Assembly: GCF_004348265.1 (NCBI RefSeq)
Contig: NZ_SMNT01000012.1
Span: forward strand, 1-64,000
From: Methylobacterium segetis
GTDB taxonomy: Bacteria > Pseudomonadota > Alphaproteobacteria > Rhizobiales > Beijerinckiaceae
Length of the DNA: 64,000 bases
Reading direction: 5' to 3'
Below are positions 1-9,467 of this stretch, one piece after another (the first letter of the stretch is position 1; each line of letters opens with the position of its first letter). The translations under genes and the position numbers were made by a program. The notes under the pieces were generated by a model. It made no database searches. It saw only the letters and a program-made list of their open reading frames with translations, and was not told the origin of the DNA.

Positions 1-1
1 G

Positions 2-994
2 GGGGCGGTGACGCTGGAGCGCCCGGGCGAGCGGCCGTTCCTGCCCGAGACGATCGGGCTGATCGCGGCGACCTGCGCGGCGGTGGGGCCGGTGCTCGAG
101 GCGAAGCGGCAGAACGACCGCTGGCTGGTGGTCAAGGCGGGCGACGCGGCGGCGGGGCTGGCGCGGCGGATCGTGGGCCCGAACCGGACGGGGCTGAAGC
201 TGGCGCTGGCGGGGCTGGGGGTGCTGGCCCTGGCGCTGTCGCTGGTGGAGGCGGAGTACCGGGTGACGGCGGATGCGCGGGTGGAGGGCTTGGTGCGGCG
301 CTCGGTGGTGGCGTCCTACGACGGCTACCTGAAGGCGGCGCAGGTGCGGGCGGGCGACACGGTGCGGCAGGGGGATCTCCTGGCGAGCCTGGAGGACCGG
401 GACCTGGCGCTGGAGCGTCTGCGCTGGGTGACGGAGCGGCAGCAGCGGACCTACGAGTACGACAAGGCGCTGGCGACGCGCCAGCCGGCGACGATCAACG
501 TGGTCAAGAGCCAGATCGAGCAGGCGGAGGCGCAGATCCGGCTTCTGGACGAGCAGCTGGCGCGGGCGCGGTTCGTGGCGCCGTTCGACGGGCTGATCGT
601 GTCGGGGGACCTGTCGCAGGCGATTGGCGGGGCGATCGGCCGGGGTCAGGTTCTGTTCGAGATCGCGCCCCTGGACGCCTACCGGGTGGTTCTGAGCGTG
701 GACGAGCGGCTGATTGCGGATCTTCGGGCGGGGCAGCGGGGCCAGATGCTGGCCTCCTCGCTGCCGGAGGAGCCGCAGGCGCTGACGGTGCAGACGATCA
801 CGCCGGTGGCGGAGGCGCGCAACGGGCGCAACCTGTTCCGGGTGGAGGGTCGGATCACGCAGGGTTCGACGCGGCTGCGGCCGGGCATGGAGGGGATTGC
901 CAAGGTCGATGTGGAGCGGCGCCTGCTGGTCTGGATCTGGGCCCGCCCCCTCGTCGACTGGGCCCGCCTCACCCTCTGGCACTGGATCCCCTGA
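2..994 (+). CDS. HlyD-family periplasmic adaptor, 5'-truncated by window edge
   Basis: Membrane-fusion/adaptor protein of an export system. The reading frame is open to the left edge, and the first 40 or so residues look like the tail of a GAF-like domain, so the true start lies upstream. Counting from the first GTG in the window (position 8), a membrane segment lies at about residues 63-82. It is followed by a biotinyl-lipoyl-like half (VVASYDGYL, GDTVRQGDLLASL), a short coiled coil and the second lipoyl half (ARFVAPFDGLIVSGDL), then a beta-barrel region. This is the usual HlyD order. The next gene begins 9 bases downstream, so the two are probably co-transcribed and act with the M50/HlyD protein and the SecA-like ATPase. 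The exported substrate is unknown. The family call is secure; the N-terminal GAF idea is weaker. Confidence 0.85.
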   Translation, partial: GAVTLERPGERPFLPETIGLIAATCAAVGPVLEAKRQNDRWLVVKAGDAAAGLARRIVGPNRTGLKLALAGLGVLALALSLVEAEYRVTADARVEGLVRRSVVASYDGYLKAAQVRAGDTVRQGDLLASLEDRDLALERLRWVTERQQRTYEYDKALATRQPATINVVKSQIEQAEAQIRLLDEQLARARFVAPFDGLIVSGDLSQAIGGAIGRGQVLFEIAPLDAYRVVLSVDERLIADLRAGQRGQMLASSLPEEPQALTVQTITPVAEARNGRNLFRVEGRITQGSTRLRPGMEGIAKVDVERRLLVWIWARPLVDWARLTLWHWIP

Positions 995-1003
995 ACCAAA
1001 ACG

Positions 1004-3151
1004 ATGGCCCAGTCCCTCTTCAGCCATTCCTGGTACCGGGTCGCGGGATTGAAGCCGCGGCTGCGCCGCCATGCCGAGATCCATCGTCAGCGCTTCCGCG
1101 GCGAGGTCTGGTATATCCTGCAGGACCACCAGACGGGGCGTTTCCACCGCCTCTCGGCGGTGGCGAACTTGATCGTCTGCATGATGGACGGCCGGCGTTC
1201 CCTGCAGGAGATCTGGGAACTGGTTGCCAGGCGCAACGAGGAGGATCCGCCGACCCAGGACGACGTGATCCGGCTGATCTCGCAACTGCACGGCTCGGAC
1301 CTCCTTCAGGGTGATCTGCCGCCCGATCTCGCGGAACTCGCCGAGCGCTCGGAATCGACCGCTCGGCGCACCCTGATCGCGCGGGTGCGCAATCCGCTCG
1401 CGCTCCGCTTCCCCCTGTTCGATCCCGACGCCGCGCTCGACCGCCTCGGCCCCCTCTACCGCCCCTTCTTCACCGCCTGGGGTTTCGGCTTCTGGCTCGC
1501 GGTGCTGATCAGCGGCGCGGTCCTCGCGGCCCTGAACTGGAACGAGCTGACGGGCGACGTGGCCAACCAGATGCTCTCGGCGCAGAACGTCGCGCTGATG
1601 ATGTGCCTCTATCCCGTCATCAAGGCCCTGCACGAGGCGGGGCATGCCTGCGCGGCCAAGGCCTGGGGCGGGGAGGTGCACGAGGTCGGCATCATGCTCC
1701 TCGTGCTGATCCCGGCCCCCTATGTCGATGCCTCGTCCTCGGCCGCCTTCGCCAGCAAGTGGCAGCGGATGATGGTGGCCTCGGCCGGGATCTTCGTGGA
1801 GCTGTTCCTGGCAGCGGTCGCCGCCATCGTCTGGACGCTTGCGGAGCCCGGCCTCGTGCGCGCCGCGGCCTTCAACGTGATGGTGATCGGCAGCGTCTCG
1901 ACCCTCGTCTTCAACGGCAACCCGCTGCTGCGCTTCGACGGCTACTACATTCTCGCGGACCTGCTTGAGATCCCGAATCTCGGCTCCCGCGCGAACCGCT
2001 ACGTCTTCTACCTGATCGAGCGCTACGTCCTGAAGATCGAGGGCACCGAGAGCCCGGTCACGGCCCGGGGCGAGCGGTCCTGGATGGTCTTCTACGCGGT
2101 CGCGGCCTTCCTCTACCGCACCACCGTCTCGCTCGCGATCGCGACCTTCGTCGCGACGCAGTACTTCATCTTCGGTGTCCTCCTCGCGATCCTGGCGGTG
2201 ACCGGCATCGTCGTCGGGCCGGCCGTGAAGGGCCTGAAGTTCATCTTCGCCGATCCCAAACTGAACGGGCGGCGACGGCGGGCGATCCTCGTGACGGGCG
2301 GCGCCTGTCTTGCGATGCTTGCGGCCTTTTTCGTGGTGCCCCTCCCCTACGCGACCATGGCGCAGGGGGTGGTGTGGGCGCCGGACGACACGCAATTGCG
2401 CGCCCGGACCGATGGGATCCTGACCGAGCTCCTCGTAACGCCCGGCCAGGAGGCGGAGGCCGGCGCGGCGGTAGCGACGTTGGACGATCCGAGCCTCGAC
2501 AGCCGCGTTGCCGTCCTGGAGGCGCAACTCTCGGAATTGCGCCTGCGCTACGACGCCGCCCGCCTCGGCGACCGCGTGCAAGCCCAGATCCTCCAGGAGC
2601 AGATCGCGAGCACGCAGGAGAGCCTGCGCGTCTTCCGCGAGCGGCGCGCCGACCTCACGGTGCGTGCCGAGCATACCGGCCGCCTGATCGTGCCTGGATC
2701 GACCGACCTGCCGGGCCGGTATCTGCGCCGGGGGGAGCGCATCGGCTACGTGCTCGCCGCCGACGATCCCGTGGTGCGGGTGGTGGTGCCGCAGGCCGAT
2801 GTCGACCTGATCCGCAGCCGCACGCGCGCGGTGGCGGCGCGCCTCGCGGAGGCCCCAGAGACCGTGCGCCGAGGCGCTATCGCCCGCGAGGTGCCCGCGG
2901 CCCAGCAGGACATCCCGAGCCTCGCACTCACGACCCAGGGCGGCGGCACGATCGCCGTGGATGCGAGCAACCCGCAGAAGCCGGTGGCGCTCCAGAGCAT
3001 CTTCATCTTCGACGTGCAGCTCGCCGGAGGTCTCCCGCTCGACGTCCTCGGCGAGCGCGTCTACGTCCGATTCGACCACGGCCGCGAGGCCATCGCGTGG
3101 CGCTTGTTGCGCGGCTTGCGGCAGGTCTTCCTGAGCCAGTTCCGTGTCTGA
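1004..3151 (+). CDS. PqqD-like / M50 zinc metalloprotease / HlyD fusion protein
   Basis: This 715-residue membrane protein combines three parts. Residues about 25-105 resemble a PqqD-type winged helix that binds peptides (FHRLSAVANLI, SLQEIWELV). Residues about 155-420 are a polytopic M50 (site-2 protease) core with HEAGH at 210-214 and the third zinc ligand in NPLLRFDGYY (Asp312). Residues about 455-690 are an HlyD-like adaptor with lipoyl-type halves and a coiled coil. All three zinc ligands are present, so it is probably an active intramembrane protease. Related proteins are annotated as peptide zinc metalloproteases of the YydH type and occur with peptide export systems. It is sandwiched between an adaptor and a SecA-like ATPase and overlaps the latter by 8 bases, which suggests one machine that processes and exports a peptide or protein. 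No substrate gene is visible in the window. Confidence 0.88.
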   Translation: MAQSLFSHSWYRVAGLKPRLRRHAEIHRQRFRGEVWYILQDHQTGRFHRLSAVANLIVCMMDGRRSLQEIWELVARRNEEDPPTQDDVIRLISQLHGSDLLQGDLPPDLAELAERSESTARRTLIARVRNPLALRFPLFDPDAALDRLGPLYRPFFTAWGFGFWLAVLISGAVLAALNWNELTGDVANQMLSAQNVALMMCLYPVIKALHEAGHACAAKAWGGEVHEVGIMLLVLIPAPYVDASSSAAFASKWQRMMVASAGIFVELFLAAVAAIVWTLAEPGLVRAAAFNVMVIGSVSTLVFNGNPLLRFDGYYILADLLEIPNLGSRANRYVFYLIERYVLKIEGTESPVTARGERSWMVFYAVAAFLYRTTVSLAIATFVATQYFIFGVLLAILAVTGIVVGPAVKGLKFIFADPKLNGRRRRAILVTGGACLAMLAAFFVVPLPYATMAQGVVWAPDDTQLRARTDGILTELLVTPGQEAEAGAAVATLDDPSLDSRVAVLEAQLSELRLRYDAARLGDRVQAQILQEQIASTQESLRVFRERRADLTVRAEHTGRLIVPGSTDLPGRYLRRGERIGYVLAADDPVVRVVVPQADVDLIRSRTRAVAARLAEAPETVRRGAIAREVPAAQQDIPSLALTTQGGGTIAVDASNPQKPVALQSIFIFDVQLAGGLPLDVLGERVYVRFDHGREAIAWRLLRGLRQVFLSQFRV

Positions 3152-5168
3152 CGCACTCCCCCTCCCTCAGCAGCCTCCGATGCGCCTCCCGAGTGCACGA
3201 GCCTATGCCGAGCGGGTGAACCCGAAGGCGAGCGCCCTGGATCAGGCCGCGGCACGGGTCGTCGGCCTGCTGCGGGCCCGGTTCTCGGGGCTCGCCACCC
3301 GGCGCTACGCGCGCATTGCGCGGGATGCGCTGGCGCAGGCCGAGGCCGTTGCCGCACTCCCACGCGAGGCGCTGGATGCCGAGATCCGCGCCGTCGCCGG
3401 GCGCCTGCGGGGCCGCGAGCGCTTTCGCGATGGCGACATCGCCCGGGCTTTCGCGCTGATCCGGGAGATGTCGGGCCGGGTCAGCGGCCAGCGCCATTAC
3501 GGCGTGCAGATGATGGGGGCGGCCGCGCTCCTCGACGGTCGGATCGCCCAGATGGCCACCGGCGAGGGCAAGACGCTGACGGCGACCCTGGCCGCTGGCG
3601 CCGCGGCGCTGGCAGGACTTCCCGTCCACGTCGTCACAGTCAACGATTACCTCGCCGAACGCGACGCCGAGCTGATGCGCCCGCTCTACGCGTCCCTCGG
3701 ACTCAGCGTCGGAATCGTGAAGGAGAAGCAGGAACTGCCCGAGCGCGCCGCGGCCTATGCCTGCGACGTCACCTACTGCACCAACAAGGACCTCGCCTTC
3801 GATTACCTGAGGGATCGCATCGCGCTTGGTCAGCGCGCCAGCGACGTGCGGATGAAGCTCGAGAGCCTGCACGCACCGGGCGCGCGGCTCGGGAAATTGC
3901 GGTTGCGCGGCCTCCACTTCGCCATCGTCGACGAGGCCGACAGCGTGCTGATCGACGAGGCGCGCACGCCCCTGATCATCTCGGCGCAGGCGGGCACGCA
4001 GTTCGGTCCGGAAATCCTGTCCCGCGCGATGGCCCTCGCGTCCCTGCTCGCGAGCCCGCGGGATTATCTCATCGACCAGAGTGAGCGCCGCGTCATCCTG
4101 ACTGACACGGGGCGCGAGCGGGTCGCCGATCTCGTCGCCGGGGACGGCGCGGCTTGGCGCGGCCGCGTGACCCGCGAGGAACTGATCAGGCAGGCGCTCT
4201 CGGCGCATCACCTGTTCCTGCGCGACGAGCATTACATCCTGCGCGACGGCAAGGTCGTCATCGTCGACGCCAATACCGGCCGCGTGATGCCGGACCGGTC
4301 TTGGAGCGACGGTCTTCACCAGATGATCGAGCACAAGGAGGGCTGCGACCTCTCGCAGGGGCGTACCACGATCGCGCGCATGACCTACCAGCGCTTCTTC
4401 CGGCGCTACCGGAGGCTCTCGGGTATGACCGGCACCACGACGGGCGTGGTGTCCGAGTTCTGGACCGTCTATCGCCTGCCCGTCGCCCGCATTCCGACGC
4501 ATCGGCCGGTACAGCGGCGGCATCTGCCGGACGCCGTGCTGCCGGAGGCGGCGATCCAATGGCGGCAGGTGACGGCACGGATCGCGGAGCTCCACGCCCT
4601 CGGCTGCCCCGTCCTCGTCGGCACCCGTTCCGTGGCCGCCTCGGCCAAGGCCAGTGCGCATCTCACGGCGGCGGGACTGCCGCACACGGTGCTGAGCGCC
4701 GCCCAGGACGGGACGGAGGCCGACATCATCTCAGAAGCCGGCCAGCCCGGCCGAATTACGGTCGCGACGAACATGGCCGGGCGTGGGACCGACATCAAGC
4801 TCGGGCCCGGGGTTGCCGAGGCCGGCGGCCTGCACGTGATCATGGTCGAACGGCAGGATGCCCGCCGCATCGACGATCAACTCGCCGGACGCAGCGGACG
4901 CCAGGGCGAGCCGGGCTGCTTCCAGGCGATCCTCTCGCTCGATGACCCGCTCCTCGACGGGGCCACGCTATCCCGCGGGCTCGTCCGCAGGATCCTGGCC
5001 ATCGCGACGGCGCTCGCGGGCGCAAGCCGCGCCGAGAGGCTCGGCGCCTTCCTGTTGCGCCGTGCACAGGGACGAACCGAGAGCCTGCACGCGCGCATGC
5101 GTGCCGACCTGCTCCGATCCGACCAGATGCAGGACCGCATCCTGGCCTTTGCAGGCCATTCCGAATGA
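3144..5168 (+). CDS. SecA-like accessory translocase ATPase (short form)
   Basis: DEAD-type motor ATPase related to SecA, 674 residues against about 900 for housekeeping SecA. The Walker A motif ATGEGKT is at 138-144, the DEAD box VDEADSV with Asp263, the SecA signature IDEARTPLIIS just after it, and motif VI-type sequence TNMAGRGTDIKLGPG and AGRSGRQGEPG follow. The protein stops soon after the helical scaffold and lacks the C-terminal zinc/SecB-binding tail, so it is unlikely to be the essential SecA. The GTG start overlaps the upstream M50 gene by 8 bases, which implies translational coupling. An alternative ATG lies at 3180. Likely role: power for a dedicated export route together with the two upstream genes. 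The ATPase family is certain; the accessory role is inferred from length and context. Confidence 0.88.
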   Translation: MSDALPLPQQPPMRLPSARAYAERVNPKASALDQAAARVVGLLRARFSGLATRRYARIARDALAQAEAVAALPREALDAEIRAVAGRLRGRERFRDGDIARAFALIREMSGRVSGQRHYGVQMMGAAALLDGRIAQMATGEGKTLTATLAAGAAALAGLPVHVVTVNDYLAERDAELMRPLYASLGLSVGIVKEKQELPERAAAYACDVTYCTNKDLAFDYLRDRIALGQRASDVRMKLESLHAPGARLGKLRLRGLHFAIVDEADSVLIDEARTPLIISAQAGTQFGPEILSRAMALASLLASPRDYLIDQSERRVILTDTGRERVADLVAGDGAAWRGRVTREELIRQALSAHHLFLRDEHYILRDGKVVIVDANTGRVMPDRSWSDGLHQMIEHKEGCDLSQGRTTIARMTYQRFFRRYRRLSGMTGTTTGVVSEFWTVYRLPVARIPTHRPVQRRHLPDAVLPEAAIQWRQVTARIAELHALGCPVLVGTRSVAASAKASAHLTAAGLPHTVLSAAQDGTEADIISEAGQPGRITVATNMAGRGTDIKLGPGVAEAGGLHVIMVERQDARRIDDQLAGRSGRQGEPGCFQAILSLDDPLLDGATLSRGLVRRILAIATALAGASRAERLGAFLLRRAQGRTESLHARMRADLLRSDQMQDRILAFAGHSE

Positions 5169-5279
5169 TCGCGTCGCGGGAATAGGTCGACCGTACGCTT
5201 CCCGCCACCTACGGCTAGCCTCGTCGCCGTCGCTCCCCTCTCGGGAGCCACCGCCGACTGACCGGGTAATCCGCTCCGC

Positions 5280-5516
5280 TCAGCTGCGGTCGCGCGTGCT
5301 GCGGGTGCCGGCCACGGCGGCCCGGCAGGCCGTGTTGAGCTTCTGCGGCTGGCTGCGCAGGCAGGCGGTGATGCGGCCCGCATCGGGACTGTAGGCGCTG
5401 CACAGACGCAGGACGTCCGGTGTGCAGGCCGATTGCTGATCCTGCGTTCCCTGCGCCGAAGCGCCGGTCGCGATCAACAGGAATGCGGTGCAGGCAACGA
5501 GAGAGCGTGGAGTCAC
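5280..5516 (-). CDS. Small secreted cysteine-rich protein
   Basis: A 78-residue protein starting at a GTG. It has a clear signal peptide (residues about 1-21, hydrophobic core CTAFLLIATGASA, cleavage after ASA) and four cysteines in the mature part (ACTPDV, RLCSAYSP, ITACL, NTACRAAV). The spacing resembles the Cys-rich GLG1-type repeats widespread in small periplasmic proteins of Hyphomicrobiales. The four cysteines probably form two disulfides in the periplasm. It stands alone between the SecA-like gene and lepA, transcribed towards the SecA-like gene. Function unknown. The start could be disputed, but the signal peptide supports this one. Confidence 0.65.
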   Translation of the reverse strand: MTPRSLVACTAFLLIATGASAQGTQDQQSACTPDVLRLCSAYSPDAGRITACLRSQPQKLNTACRAAVAGTRSTRDRS

Positions 5517-5705
5517 GAGCTACCCCTCTGTGCTGCAGGGGCACGGAACCGCCGGCTCACCTGGAGGGTGAGCTTAGCCATTCGGACTCCGCCGCGGCAA
5601 CCCGGCAGGGTTGGAGCCGCTCGAAGGAGCGCAACCATTCGGTGTGAGAAGCGTGGCTCCTGTGCCGTCGATGCCACAGGCTCCGCGAGGCCTTACCCTT
5701 GGCCC

Positions 5706-7511
5706 TCACGTGTCCATCTTCAGGGCGGCGATGAAGGCTTCCTGCGGGATCTCCACCCGGCCGAACTGGCGCATGCGCTTCTTGCCCTCCTTCTGCTTGT
5801 CGAGGAGCTTGCGCTTACGGGAGATGTCGCCGCCGTAGCACTTGGCCGTCACGTCCTTCGAGAGAGCCCGGATCGTCTCGCGGGCGATGATCTTGCCGCC
5901 GATCGCCGCCTGGACCGGGATCTGGAAGAGATGCCGGGGGATCAGATCCTTCAGCTTCTCGCACATGGCACGTCCCCGGGACTCGGCACGGGCGCGGTGG
6001 ACCAGCATCGAGAGCGCGTCCACGGGCTCGGCGTTGACGAGGATCGACATCTTCACGAGGTCGCCCTCCCGGTAATCCGAGACGTGGTAGTCGAAGGACG
6101 CGTAGCCCTTCGAGATCGATTTCAGCCGGTCGTAGAAGTCGAAGACCACCTCGTTCAGCGGCAGATCGTAGACGACCATCGCCCGCTTGCCGACGTAATT
6201 GAGGTCGACCTGGATGCCGCGCCGGTCCTGGCAGAGCTTGAGGACGCCGCCGAGATATTCATCGGGGGTCAGGATCGTTGCGCGGATCCAGGGCTCCTCG
6301 ATCGACTCGATCTTCATGATGTCGGGCATGTCGGCCGGGTTGTGCAGCTCCTTCAGCGTGCCGTCGCTCATGTGCAGGTGGTAGACCACGCTCGGCGCCG
6401 TCGAGATCAGGTCGAGGTTGAATTCTCGCTCCAACCGCTCCTGGATGATCTCGAGATGCAGGAGACCTAGGAAGCCGCAGCGGAAGCCGAAGCCGAGGGC
6501 CGCGCTCGTCTCCATCTCGTAGGAGAAGCTCGCGTCATTGAGCCGGAGTTTACCCATCGCCGAGCGCAGGTTCTCGAACTCGGCGGCATCCACCGGGAAG
6601 AGGCCGCAGAAGACGACCGCCTGCACTTCCTTGAAGCCGGCCAGCATCTCGGTCGTCTGACGCTTGTCCTCCGTGATGGTGTCGCCGACCCGAGTGTCGG
6701 CCACCTCCTTGATCGAGGCCGTGAGGAAGCCGACTTCGCCGGGGCCGAGCTCGCCGATATCGGCCATCTTGGGCCGGAACACGCCGATGCGATCGACGCC
6801 GTACACGGCATCGGCGCCCATCATGCGGATCGTCATGCCCTTCTTGAGCACGCCGTCGACGATGCGCACCAGCACCACCCCGCCGAGATAGACGTCGTAC
6901 CAGGAATCGACGAGGAGCGCCTTGAGCGGCGCGCCCCGGTCGCCCTTCGGCGGCGGCAGGCGGGTGACGATCGCCTCGAGAACCGCCTCAATGTTGATGC
7001 CGGTCTTGGCCGAGATCGGCACTGCGTCGGACGCATCGAGGCCGATCACCTCCTCGATCTGCTGCTTCACGCGGTCCGGCTCGGCCGCCGGCAGGTCGAT
7101 CTTGTTGAGGACCGGGACGATCTCGTGGTTGGCATCGAGCGCCTGGTAGACGTTGGCGAGGGTTTGAGCCTCGACGCCCTGCGAGGCATCCACCACGAGG
7201 AGCGAGCCCTCGCAGGCCGCGAGAGAGCGAGAGACCTCGTAGGCGAAGTCGACGTGGCCGGGCGTGTCCATCAGGTTGAGGACGTAGTCCTTCCCGTCCT
7301 GGGCGCGGTACTCGAGCCGCACGGTCTGCGCCTTGATGGTAATGCCGCGCTCGCGCTCGATGTCCATCGAGTCGAGCATCTGCTCGCCCATCTCGCGCTG
7401 GCTCACGGTGCCCGTCGTCTCGATGAGGCGGTCGGCGAGCGTCGACTTGCCGTGGTCGATATGCGCCACGATCGAGAAGTTGCGGATGTTGGCTATCGGG
7501 GACGCGGTCAT
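5706..7511 (-). CDS. lepA: Elongation factor 4 (LepA), back-translocating GTPase
   Basis: Ribosomal GTPase of 601 residues, the normal LepA length. The G1 motif is AHIDHGKST, the switch/G3 region gives DTPGHVDF, G4 is NKID, and the C-terminal LepA-specific part contains [12 protein letters not shown] and ends with KGGDIS-like lysine-rich sequence ([23 protein letters not shown]). It acts on stalled or mis-translocated ribosomes. I chose the ATG at 7511; an in-frame TTG directly before it (7514) is less likely. It stands alone here, without the lepB partner it has in enteric bacteria. Annotation is secure. Confidence 0.97.
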   Translation of the reverse strand: MTASPIANIRNFSIVAHIDHGKSTLADRLIETTGTVSQREMGEQMLDSMDIERERGITIKAQTVRLEYRAQDGKDYVLNLMDTPGHVDFAYEVSRSLAACEGSLLVVDASQGVEAQTLANVYQALDANHEIVPVLNKIDLPAAEPDRVKQQIEEVIGLDASDAVPISAKTGINIEAVLEAIVTRLPPPKGDRGAPLKALLVDSWYDVYLGGVVLVRIVDGVLKKGMTIRMMGADAVYGVDRIGVFRPKMADIGELGPGEVGFLTASIKEVADTRVGDTITEDKRQTTEMLAGFKEVQAVVFCGLFPVDAAEFENLRSAMGKLRLNDASFSYEMETSAALGFGFRCGFLGLLHLEIIQERLEREFNLDLISTAPSVVYHLHMSDGTLKELHNPADMPDIMKIESIEEPWIRATILTPDEYLGGVLKLCQDRRGIQVDLNYVGKRAMVVYDLPLNEVVFDFYDRLKSISKGYASFDYHVSDYREGDLVKMSILVNAEPVDALSMLVHRARAESRGRAMCEKLKDLIPRHLFQIPVQAAIGGKIIARETIRALSKDVTAKCYGGDISRKRKLLDKQKEGKKRMRQFGRVEIPQEAFIAALKMDT

Positions 7512-7655
7512 CAAGAAACCATCTGCGGCACCCCCGCGGTCGGGAGACCGACGGGGCGCCGTCTCATGTTCGGAAGCACGTGTGAGCCGCAGATAGCAGT
7601 GCGGCCCCGGCGCGCCAAGCGCGGGGACGGGCTGCGCTTCCGCTCCACAGGTGGC

Positions 7656-8438
7656 TCAGCCGGCCTTCTCGCGCGCCGCGGCGGCCATCGCGACGAGGGA
7701 TTTGCGCAGGCTCGCCATGTCGCGCACCGGCTCCGGATAGGTGATCCGCGCGGTGCGCTCCCCCGCCATCAGGTCCATCCCCTCCGGGTCGAGGCCGCTC
7801 AGCCGCCAGGTTCCCTCGCCCTCGCCGACCGCGGCGGCGTAGAGTGCCAGGGCGTCGGCGTGGTCCGCATTCATATGCTCCACCGCGCCGCGCTCGCCCG
7901 CGGCCACCGCTTCGGCGCCGGACAGGTCGAGGAGAAGTTCGGCGGCGGTGAGGGTCGCCGCCTTGGCGAAGCCTCCGTTGAGGTGCCCGGCCTGGGGCGC
8001 GAGGGCGAAGAAGCCGAAATCGGGGAAGTCGGCATAGAGCTTGGCCTTCGGGTGGCGGGCGAGGAAGCGCTCGCGCGCGCGGGTCTCTCCCGTCTGCGCG
8101 GCGCGGCCCGTCACGGTGAGGCGCGGGTGGGCGAGCGGATCGCCCTTTCCTCCCTGGGAGAAGAGGAGCGAGCAACGGGGATCGGCGATCAGGTTGCGGG
8201 TATGCGCGGAGAGCCGCGACAGCAGCATCAGCGGCGTGCCGTCGACGTCGGTCGCGATGGTCACGAGGGAGGCGAAGGGCGTGCCGTCGACGGCGTCGAT
8301 CGTGGCGAGCGCCCCTGAACGGACATTGCGCAGGAGAGTACGGGCCAGGCCGATCGCGTCGAAGGGCGCCTCCGCAGCCGGAAGCGGTTGCGCCGGCCCG
8401 CGCCGCTCCGATCGTCCCGCGCCGCTTTCCTCACTCAT
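7656..8438 (-). CDS. HugZ-like FMN-binding split-barrel protein (PNPOx fold, DUF2470 tail)
   Basis: 260 residues from the chosen ATG. The first two thirds match the pyridoxamine-phosphate-oxidase-like split barrel used by HugZ/HutZ heme-utilisation proteins (SGALATIDAVDGTPFASLV, LFSQGGKGDPLAHPRLTV). The last 80 residues form a DUF2470-type domain (HMNADHADALALYA), which carries the heme-ligand-type His in HugZ proteins. Known relatives degrade or bind heme, but many members have only been predicted, so enzyme activity is inference. An ATG at 8462 would add eight residues; 8438 is preferred because a GGAG lies about 10 bases upstream and homologues tend to start with a short charged tail. It is divergent from chvI with about 280 bases between. 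Confidence 0.85.
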   Translation of the reverse strand: MSEESGAGRSERRGPAQPLPAAEAPFDAIGLARTLLRNVRSGALATIDAVDGTPFASLVTIATDVDGTPLMLLSRLSAHTRNLIADPRCSLLFSQGGKGDPLAHPRLTVTGRAAQTGETRARERFLARHPKAKLYADFPDFGFFALAPQAGHLNGGFAKAATLTAAELLLDLSGAEAVAAGERGAVEHMNADHADALALYAAAVGEGEGTWRLSGLDPEGMDLMAGERTARITYPEPVRDMASLRKSLVAMAAAAREKAG

Positions 8439-8719
8439 CGGACCCGACTCCGCCCTGCGCATCAACCACCCGGATCATAGCGCGGGACGCGACGGGCACG
8501 AGCCCCCGGACCCCGCGACCTGTTAACCGGATACGGCCAAGCTACGCACGACGCTCGCTTTTTTCCAGCGATGCCGTTAAAGCTCCATCCTTTCCGCGCG
8601 AAACGGACCCCGCGCCCTGCGCGTGGTTGCGTTCGTGTCTTTGCCTGCCCCGTCGGGGGCCGGAGCCGGCAAGCGGGTGGGCACAATCCCGCGCCGCCTC
8701 CGATCAGTAGGGAACGCGC

Positions 8720-9430
8720 ATGCCGACCATCGCCCTCGTCGACGACGACCGAAACATCCTGACCTCCGTGTCGATCGCTCTGGAGACAGAAGGGTATCGC
8801 ATCCAGACCTATACCGACGGCGCTTCTGCGCTCGACGGTCTGCGCCACTCCCCGCCCGACCTCGCGATCTTCGACATCAAGATGCCGCGCATGGACGGGA
8901 TGGAGCTTCTCCGACGCCTGCGGCAGAAATCCGACCTTCCCGTGATCTTTCTCACCTCGAAGGACGAGGAGATCGACGAGTTGTTCGGCCTGAAGATGGG
9001 TGCCGACGATTTCATCCACAAACCGTTCTCCCAGCGTCTGCTGGTCGAGCGGGTGAAGGCGGTGCTTCGGCGATTCGCGCCCAAGGACGGCCCTGGCGCC
9101 CCCGCCCGCGAGGCGGATGCCGCCGCCCGCTCCCTGGAGCGGGGCCTCCTCATGATGGATCCGGAGCGCCACACCTGCACCTGGAAGGGCGAGCCGGTGA
9201 CGCTGACCGTGACCGAGTTCCTGATCCTGCAGGCGCTCGCGCAGCGGCCCGGCGTCGTGAAGAGCCGCAACGCCCTGATGGATGCGGCCTACGACGATCA
9301 GGTCTACGTGGACGACCGCACGATCGACAGCCACATCAAGCGGTTGCGCAAGAAGTTCAAGGTCGTCGATACCAACTTCGATATGATCGAGACCTTGTAC
9401 GGCGTCGGCTATCGCTTCAAGGAAAGCTGA
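8720..9430 (+). CDS. chvI: Response regulator ChvI (OmpR/PhoB type)
   Basis: DNA-binding response regulator of 236 residues. The receiver domain (about 1-120) has acidic DDD at 8-10, the phospho-acceptor Asp52 in [12 protein letters not shown] and the conserved Lys in HKPFSQ. The winged-helix output domain (about 135-236) ends with [16 protein letters not shown] and YGVGYRFKE. It works with the ChvG kinase encoded 37 bases downstream. In alphaproteobacteria this pair senses acid or envelope stress and controls exopolysaccharide, motility and host-association genes. The gene order chvI-chvG-hprK-EIIA-HPr is a strong family signature. The start follows a GGGAACGCGC leader, a modest ribosome site. 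Confidence 0.95.
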   Translation: MPTIALVDDDRNILTSVSIALETEGYRIQTYTDGASALDGLRHSPPDLAIFDIKMPRMDGMELLRRLRQKSDLPVIFLTSKDEEIDELFGLKMGADDFIHKPFSQRLLVERVKAVLRRFAPKDGPGAPAREADAAARSLERGLLMMDPERHTCTWKGEPVTLTVTEFLILQALAQRPGVVKSRNALMDAAYDDQVYVDDRTIDSHIKRLRKKFKVVDTNFDMIETLYGVGYRFKES

Positions 9431-9467
9431 GATCGCCTGATTCGCAGTCTCCGCTCCCCCGCTCGCG

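Noticed and set aside
3003..4685. 560-codon open frame antisense to the SecA-like gene
   Set aside because: It is a by-product of GC-rich codon bias; the product is Arg/Gly/Asp-rich without domains, while the plus strand encodes a clear SecA-like ATPase.
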